Assembly (NCBI GenBank): GCA_905182385.1 | Contig: CAJJBS010000089.1 | Location: forward strand, 1 to 26,811 | DNA from: Fidelibacterota bacterium TCS55 | Lineage (GTDB): Bacteria > Fidelibacterota > Marinisomatia > Marinisomatales > TCS55 | Reading direction: 5' to 3' | Length of the DNA: 26,811 bases | Shown: positions 21,525 through 26,811 of the stretch, in pieces | How the letters are laid out: each line of letters opens with the position of its first letter | How positions within the stretch are numbered: the stretch's first letter is position 1 | Notes under the pieces: generated by a model | What the model saw: only the letters and a program-made list of their open reading frames with translations | Told to the model about the DNA's origin: nothing | The model's database searches: none | Position numbers and translations under genes: made by a program

Positions 21525-22460
21525 AAACCCTCTATATTAGTTGGGGGACAAGCTGTTATTGAAGGAGTTATGATGAGAGTTCCAGGAGCTTATGCTACTG
21601 CTGTTCGTGACCCTGAAGGAAAAATTCATGTTGATCGTCATGAATTTAAATCAATTACTGAAAAGTCAAAAATTTGGAATAAACCAATATTTCGTGGTAT
21701 GGCTGGACTCTTTGAAGCGATGAAAATGGGTATGACAACTTTACAATGGTCAGCGGATATTGCCATGCCTGAAGAAAAAGATAAAAAACCAAACCCTATA
21801 GTAGAGTTTTTTTCAACAATTTTTGCTATAGCATTAGCCTTAACTTTATTTATGATTGCTCCTATGTGGTTAACGACAAAACTTTTAGATGTTGAACGTG
21901 AAGCTGTCGCTTTTAATATAGTCTCTGGATTTTTTCGAATAACTTTTTTTATAATATATCTTATTCTTATTTCTTTTATGAAAGATGTAAGTCGCTTATT
22001 TCAGTACCATGGAGCTGAGCACAGAGTTGTATATAATTTTGAGTCTGGGAAAAAAGTAGATATAATGAATGCACAATCATTTCCGACTCAACATCCTAGA
22101 TGTGGTACCAGCTTTATGTTTATCGTTTTGCTATCAGCAATAATAATTTTTTCAATAATAGATTCAATTGTATTATCTATTATAGGAGATATAAGCTTGC
22201 CGATTAGACTTTTAGTTCACTTGCCAATGATGCCACTGGTTGCTGGTTTGTCCTATGAAGTCATCAAAATAACTGCACGAAAAGGTGATAGCCTTATTTT
22301 TAAAATATTACGAACACCAGGCCTTTGGCTTCAAAATATTACAACAAGCAAACCTGAAGATAAAATGGTAGAGGTTGCTATTATTGCGTTAAAAGAAGCT
22401 TTTGGAGATAAATTTGATGAGATGCAAGGTAAAGAGTATGTTGCGGAAGCAATTGGGTGA
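21525..22460 (+). CDS. DUF1385 family membrane protein
   Basis: 311 aa from the ATG at 21525. A longer frame from 21495 adds ten residues, but that codon follows the rpmE terminator T-run immediately and has no ribosome binding site. DUF1385 proteins normally begin just before the Gly-Gly-Gln-Ala-Val-Ile-Glu-Gly-Val-Met-Met-Arg motif, which here starts at residue 7. It has four probable membrane helices, two (about 95-155) before and two (about 193-238) after the conserved Tyr-His-Gly-Ala-Glu-His-Arg-Val-Val and His-Pro-Arg-Cys-Gly-Thr-Ser-Phe segments; the His/Glu/Cys content suggests a metal site. The biochemical function of the family is unknown. It overlaps prfA by 4 nt (GTGA), and this pairing is widely conserved, which hints at a translation-linked role. 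Confidence 0.85.
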   Translation, partial: KPSILVGGQAVIEGVMMRVPGAYATAVRDPEGKIHVDRHEFKSITEKSKIWNKPIFRGMAGLFEAMKMGMTTLQWSADIAMPEEKDKKPNPIVEFFSTIFAIALALTLFMIAPMWLTTKLLDVEREAVAFNIVSGFFRITFFIIYLILISFMKDVSRLFQYHGAEHRVVYNFESGKKVDIMNAQSFPTQHPRCGTSFMFIVLLSAIIIFSIIDSIVLSIIGDISLPIRLLVHLPMMPLVAGLSYEVIKITARKGDSLIFKILRTPGLWLQNITTSKPEDKMVEVAIIALKEAFGDKFDEMQGKEYVAEAIG

Positions 22461-23524
22461 TTAACAAGTTAAAGGCTATTATTTCACATTATGATTCGCT
22501 AGAGAAACAGATGTTAGATCCTGAACTTGTTAACAAACAAAGTCTTTATACAGAACTAGCTAAAGAGCATAGTCGATTAAATCCTGTTATTATAAAGTCA
22601 AAAGAATATCTATCAACTCAACAAAATATCGATGAAGATAAAGAAATATTATCTGGAGAGGATACAGAACTAAAAGAGATTGCCAAAGATGAGCTTGAAG
22701 GTTTACAAGAAGCACTTAAAAATTTAGAAGAAGAATTAAAAGTATTGCTTCTTCCACATGACCCAACAGATGATAAAAATACTATAATTGAAGTAAGGGC
22801 TGGAACGGGTGGTGATGAAGCAGCTCTCTTTGCTGCAGATATTTATAGAATGTATACACGCTTTGCTGAGAGGAGCGGATGGAAGTATGAGGTTCTGGAA
22901 TCTAATGCAATTGGTATTGGAGGGTTTAAAGAAATCATTTTTTCTGTAAAAGGTGAAAGTGTTTATGGAATGATGAAATTTGAGAGCGGAGTCCATAGAG
23001 TTCAAAGAGTGCCAAAAACAGAAACAAGTGGACGTGTACATACTTCTGCAGCCACCGTAGCTATTTTACCTGAAGCAGAAGAAGCAGATATTGAAGTTAT
23101 AGATGCTGAAATTAAAATTGACACATATAGAGCCAGTGGAGCAGGTGGTCAACATGTTAATAAGACTGAATCAGCTATTAGAATTACTCATCTCCCAACG
23201 GGGCTTGTTGTTACTTGCCAAGATGAGACTTCTCAGCACAAAAATAAAGCTGCCGCTTTAAAAGTTCTACGATCAAGATTATTAGCTGCTGAGAAAGAAA
23301 AATTAGCAAAAGAGCGTGCTGCCACAAGACGTGATATGGTTTCAACCGGAGATAGATCGGCCAAAATTAGAACATATAATTTTCCTCAAGGAAGAATCAC
23401 TGACCATCGAATTAATTTTACAGCTTACAATCTTGAAGGAGTGATGGATGGTGATATAAAAGATATTATTGAAAATTTAAAACTTGCTGATCAGCAAGCC
23501 CAGCTAGCTTCTGTTATTGAATAA
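22457..23524 (+). CDS. prfA: Peptide chain release factor 1
   Basis: 355 aa, standard length. It recognises UAA and UAG and triggers peptide release. The codon-recognition Pro-Lys-Thr (PxT class, residues 186-188) marks RF1 rather than RF2 (Ser-Pro-Phe). The GGQ catalytic motif is at 230-232 in Ser-Gly-Ala-Gly-Gly-Gln-His-Val-Asn. The N-terminal helical domain (1-100) and the Arg-Ala-Gly-Thr-Gly-Gly-Asp-Glu-Ala core are intact. The GTG start overlaps the DUF1385 stop (GTGA), so translation is coupled. prmC, whose product methylates the GGQ glutamine, follows with no gap. Confidence 0.98.
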   Translation: MINKLKAIISHYDSLEKQMLDPELVNKQSLYTELAKEHSRLNPVIIKSKEYLSTQQNIDEDKEILSGEDTELKEIAKDELEGLQEALKNLEEELKVLLLPHDPTDDKNTIIEVRAGTGGDEAALFAADIYRMYTRFAERSGWKYEVLESNAIGIGGFKEIIFSVKGESVYGMMKFESGVHRVQRVPKTETSGRVHTSAATVAILPEAEEADIEVIDAEIKIDTYRASGAGGQHVNKTESAIRITHLPTGLVVTCQDETSQHKNKAAALKVLRSRLLAAEKEKLAKERAATRRDMVSTGDRSAKIRTYNFPQGRITDHRINFTAYNLEGVMDGDIKDIIENLKLADQQAQLASVIE

Positions 23525-24400
23525 TTGAAAATTTCTAATAATGACGTTATAAAAGCTTGGCGAATAATTGATATTATAAAATGGGGTGAAGATTATTTTA
23601 AAACAAGGGGCTTTGAAAATCCAAAACAAGAGATAGAGTGGCTTCTTTGTGATTTATTAGGACTAAAAAGAATTGACTTATATGTCAAATTTGAAGAAAA
23701 AATAAATGATTATAAGCTTAATAAGCTAAAAGGTTGGATAAAGCGTAGATTAAATAGAGAACCTCTTCAGTATATTACTGGAGAAACAGAGTTCTATGGT
23801 TTAAAATTTAAAACAACACCTCAGGCTCTTATCCCTCGTCCAGAAACGGAACGATTAGTTGATATTACACTTGATTGTATTGCAAATAATTCAGAAGCAA
23901 AAATATTAGAGATTGGTACCGGAACGGGATGCGTTTCTATTGCTATTAGTAATAGAAGGCCCAAGGTAAATATTGTTTCTTTAGATATATCAAAAGAGGC
24001 TTTGGAATTAGCAAAAATAAATGCTGAATTAAATAATTGCAAAAATATTAAATTTTTACAAATGGATTTTCTAATGGATTTTCCAGAAGAAAAATTTGAT
24101 ATCATTATCTCAAACCCACCTTACATACCTGAAAAAGAAATTAAAGATATTATGCCTGAAGTAAAAAATTATGAACCTAGAATTGCACTAACGGATAATG
24201 AAGACGGTTTAACTTTTTACCATAGGATTGCAAAAAAAGCAAAAAACTTAATAGCGACTAAAGGTTTAATTGTGCTTGAAGTTGGCTTAGGCGATCATCC
24301 TCAGAAAGTATTTTCTTTATTTAGTAAATTAGGGTTTGATAAACTAGAGTTATTAAAAGATTATAATAGTAATGAAAGAATACTGAGAATAAACATTTAA
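23525..24400 (+). CDS. prmC: Release factor glutamine methyltransferase PrmC
   Basis: 291 aa. The N-terminal helical domain (1-95) binds the release factor; the Rossmann SAM domain follows. Key motifs are Ile-Pro-Arg-Pro-Glu-Thr-Glu (103-109), the SAM loop Leu-Glu-Ile-Gly-Thr-Gly-Thr-Gly (128-135), and the catalytic Asn-Pro-Pro-Tyr at 197-200. It methylates the GGQ glutamine of RF1 and RF2, encoded here by prfA directly upstream. The start is TTG, immediately after the prfA TAA; no ATG is available before the conserved region begins. Confidence 0.96.
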   Translation: MKISNNDVIKAWRIIDIIKWGEDYFKTRGFENPKQEIEWLLCDLLGLKRIDLYVKFEEKINDYKLNKLKGWIKRRLNREPLQYITGETEFYGLKFKTTPQALIPRPETERLVDITLDCIANNSEAKILEIGTGTGCVSIAISNRRPKVNIVSLDISKEALELAKINAELNNCKNIKFLQMDFLMDFPEEKFDIIISNPPYIPEKEIKDIMPEVKNYEPRIALTDNEDGLTFYHRIAKKAKNLIATKGLIVLEVGLGDHPQKVFSLFSKLGFDKLELLKDYNSNERILRINI

Positions 24401-24487
24401 AATAAATTATTCAATACAATTCATTGCCAGTAGCTAAGACACTCTGTATTTTTAACAGCAATATCTAATCAACTAATTTAATATTAT

Positions 24488-26811
24488 ATGACTTCAGAAT
24501 TCGTTCATCTTCACAACCATTCAGATTATAGTCTTTTAGATGGGGCTCAAACTGTTCAAACCCTAGTTAATACAATTGATGATCTTGGTATGGACTCCGT
24601 AGCGTTAACAGAACATGGTAATATGTTTAGTGTCATTCCATATTATAAGTCAGCAAAGAAAGCTGGTATCAAACCAATTATCGGATGTGAAACATATGTT
24701 GCTGTAGGAAGCCGATTTGATAAAAAACCTCGGCCTGAGGGTGGATGGGGTAATAATCATCTTGTTTTATTAGCACAAAACTATACAGGTTATCAAAACT
24801 TAATGAAACTTGTAACTCATGGATATCTTGATGGTTTTTATTATCGCCCAAGAATAGATATCGATCTTTTAAAAGAACATAGTGAAGGCTTAATTTGTCT
24901 TTCAGGATGCTTGAAGGGCGAAGTAACAGAGAAAATGTTAAAAGATGATTGGACTGGAGCAAAAGAAGCAGCATTGCGTTTTGCCGAAATTTTTGATGGA
25001 CGGTTTTATCTTGAAGTGCAGAATCACGGAATTCCTGACGAAATTCAAAATATTCAAAACATGAAGAAGCTTGCATCCGAATTAGATCTTCCATTGGTTT
25101 GTACGAATGATGCTCATTATGCAAAACATGAGCATTGGGAGGCTCATGATGTTCATATTTGTTTAGGTACAGGTAAAGAGCGAGATGATCCTAATCGTTT
25201 AAGATATGCGACTCCAGAATTTTATTTTAAGACACAAGATCAAATGTTTGAACTGTTTAAAGATGTACCAAATGCAATCGAAAATACTCGTAAAATAGCA
25301 GAGAGTATTGATATAGAACTGCCAATGGGCGATTATCATTTACCAAAGTTTCCGCTACCTAAAGAGGCCCCTAGTGATAAACCGGATGAATATTTAAAGG
25401 TTTTATGCAAGAAAGGAGTTCAAGCTCTCTATGGTGATTCAACTCCTGAATTAGAAACTCGACTGAATCATGAATTAAATGTCATTGAGCAAATGGGTTT
25501 TGCTGGATATTTTTTAATTACTGCAGATTTTGTAAAGTATGCTAAAGATAACAGTATTCCCGTTGGCCCAGGTCGCGGATCAGCAGCTGGGAGCTTAGTC
25601 TCATACTCATTAGGTATTACTACAATTGACCCTATTAAACATAAACTACTTTTTGAAAGATTTTTAAACCCTGACAGAATATCAATGCCAGATATTGATA
25701 TTGATTTTTGTATTGAGCGGCGAGGTGAGGTAATAGATTATATCAAAAATCAGTATGGTGAAAATTCAGTAACGCAAATAATTACATTTGGAAAAATGAA
25801 AGCTCGTCAAGCAGTTAGAGATGTTGGTCGCGTTTTAGGTTATTCATTTGGAGAAACTGATCGTTTGGCCAAAATGATACCTACAACAATAAATATCACA
25901 TTAGAAGAAGCAATGGCCCAAAGCCCGGAGCTAAAAGAAGCTGCAGAGGGTCAGTTTAAAGAACTAATGGATCATTCTAAAATTTTAGAAGGAATGAATC
26001 GTCATGCATCTATTCATGCTGCTGGTGTTGTAATTGCACCCGGAAATTTAACTGATTTTGTTCCATTATATCGCTCCCCTCAAGGAGATATCACTTCACA
26101 GTATGACATGAAAGGACTTGAAGAATTAGGACTCTTAAAGCTGGACTTTCTAGGCTTAAGAAACTTGACAGTAATTGATAATGCGATAAAGCTTATAAAA
26201 GAGAAAGGAGAAAAAATAAATATTGAAAAAATATCCTTAGATGATCCAGATGTTTATAAATTATTTGCAAAAGGTCTAACAATAGGAGTTTTTCAATTTG
26301 AGTCTTCTGGGATGCGTGAATTTCTAAAAAAACTAAAGCCAACAGTTATTGAAGATTTAATTGCAATGAATGCTTTATATAGGCCAGGACCGATGGATAA
26401 TATTGATGACTTTATTGCACGTAAACATGGTAAGAAAAAGATTGAGTATCCACATCCAGCAATGGAACCAATATTAGAAGAGACTTATGGAATTATTGTT
26501 TATCAAGAGCAAGTTATGCAAGTAGCTCACGAAATTGCAGGTTTTACGTTAGCTGAAGCAGATATAATGAGACGTGCAATGGGAAAAAAAATCAAGAAAT
26601 TGATGGATGAATTAAAAATAAAATTTATTGAAGGAGCAGAAAAGAAACATAAGATTCCTATTAAAAAAGGTAAAGAGATTTATGAATTAATTGAAAAGTT
26701 TGCACAGTATGGATTTAATAAGAGTCACTCAACAGCTTATGCTTATGTAGCATATCAAACGGCATGGCTTAAAACTCATCATCCAGCTGAATTTATGAGT
26801 GCAAACTTAAC
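24488..26811 (+). CDS. dnaE: DNA polymerase III alpha subunit (3' end outside window)
   Basis: The frame runs open from the ATG at 24488 to the window end, giving about 774 residues of an expected 1,100-1,200. The N-terminal PHP domain starts with Phe-Val-His-Leu-His-Asn-His-Ser-Asp-Tyr-Ser and Thr-Glu-His-Gly-Asn. Later come Cys-Thr-Asn-Asp-Ala-His-Tyr, the palm motif Gly-Pro-Gly-Arg-Gly-Ser-Ala-Ala-Gly-Ser, the catalytic Pro-Asp-Ile-Asp-Ile-Asp-Phe, Leu-Asp-Phe-Leu-Gly-Leu (third catalytic Asp), Leu-Tyr-Arg-Pro-Gly-Pro-Met, and Phe-Asn-Lys-Ser-His-Ser-Thr-Ala-Tyr. This is the DnaE replicative polymerase. The PHP histidines are kept, so a metal-dependent proofreading-type site is possible. 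The 87-nt spacer after prmC shows no terminator and no clear promoter. Confidence 0.98.
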   Translation, partial: MTSEFVHLHNHSDYSLLDGAQTVQTLVNTIDDLGMDSVALTEHGNMFSVIPYYKSAKKAGIKPIIGCETYVAVGSRFDKKPRPEGGWGNNHLVLLAQNYTGYQNLMKLVTHGYLDGFYYRPRIDIDLLKEHSEGLICLSGCLKGEVTEKMLKDDWTGAKEAALRFAEIFDGRFYLEVQNHGIPDEIQNIQNMKKLASELDLPLVCTNDAHYAKHEHWEAHDVHICLGTGKERDDPNRLRYATPEFYFKTQDQMFELFKDVPNAIENTRKIAESIDIELPMGDYHLPKFPLPKEAPSDKPDEYLKVLCKKGVQALYGDSTPELETRLNHELNVIEQMGFAGYFLITADFVKYAKDNSIPVGPGRGSAAGSLVSYSLGITTIDPIKHKLLFERFLNPDRISMPDIDIDFCIERRGEVIDYIKNQYGENSVTQIITFGKMKARQAVRDVGRVLGYSFGETDRLAKMIPTTINITLEEAMAQSPELKEAAEGQFKELMDHSKILEGMNRHASIHAAGVVIAPGNLTDFVPLYRSPQGDITSQYDMKGLEELGLLKLDFLGLRNLTVIDNAIKLIKEKGEKINIEKISLDDPDVYKLFAKGLTIGVFQFESSGMREFLKKLKPTVIEDLIAMNALYRPGPMDNIDDFIARKHGKKKIEYPHPAMEPILEETYGIIVYQEQVMQVAHEIAGFTLAEADIMRRAMGKKIKKLMDELKIKFIEGAEKKHKIPIKKGKEIYELIEKFAQYGFNKSHSTAYAYVAYQTAWLKTHHPAEFMSANL

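Noticed and set aside
24401..24487. tRNA or small RNA gene before dnaE
   Set aside because: No cloverleaf arms, terminator or conserved box could be found in the 87-nt AT-rich spacer.
24678..25124. 148-aa minus-strand open frame
   Set aside because: It lies wholly inside the well-supported dnaE frame on the other strand, and its composition is that of a shadow reading with no motif.

Overview
The window is AT-rich, densely coding bacterial chromosome with almost no spacer DNA. Lipoprotein signal peptides, a multiheme c-type cytochrome, periplasmic murein hydrolases and a FtsB/DivIC-like divisome protein point to a diderm. The shorter archaeal/eukaryotic-type ProRS (no editing insertion), frequent TTG/GTG starts, weak Shine-Dalgarno sites at most genes and overall composition suit an uncultured marine FCB-group lineage. 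Candidatus Marinimicrobia (SAR406) is my best guess; it rests on general gene character, not on a marker search.

Layout. (1) 1-1845, plus strand: the 3' part of an octaheme cytochrome c lipoprotein with a C-terminal TPR-like end. (2) 9022-1846, minus strand: a compact eight-gene run of amidohydrolase lipoprotein, TrmH/SpoU rRNA methyltransferase, CPBP membrane protease, MgtE Mg2+ channel, DUF3108-like exported protein, small membrane protein, a dehydroquinase-fold protein without its catalytic residues, and an M23 peptidase lipoprotein. Most of these genes overlap or lie within a few bases of each other. (3) 9161-12205, plus strand: proS, recO, rhomboid protease. (4) 13833-12206, minus strand: enolase and a FtsB/DivIC-like protein, overlapping by ATGA. 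(5) 13834-14716: a regulatory-looking region with a strong leader hairpin, two tandem paralogous 69/70-aa membrane proteins with the best ribosome binding sites in the window, and a clear intrinsic terminator. (6) 14717-26811, plus strand: amidase, folC, rho, a Cas6-like RAMP protein, aspartate-type aminotransferase, rpmE, DUF1385 protein, prfA, prmC, and the 5' part of dnaE, which runs off the window.

How they work together. Most genes are housekeeping: translation (proS, rpmE, prfA, prmC), transcription termination (rho), replication and repair (dnaE, recO), glycolysis, folate, wall remodelling and Mg2+ uptake. Three things stand out. The first is an orphan Cas6-family protein (18973-20004) between rho and the aminotransferase. 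It has an intact RAMP glycine-rich loop, no histidine where Cas6 enzymes keep their catalytic one, a long basic tail, and no CRISPR array or other cas gene nearby. The second is the tandem small-membrane-protein cassette with its attenuator-like leader. The third is the apparently dead AroQ-like protein. No gene-free stretch exceeds 300 bases; the longest is 13834-14085, described below. I saw no tRNA, rRNA, insertion sequence or CRISPR array.
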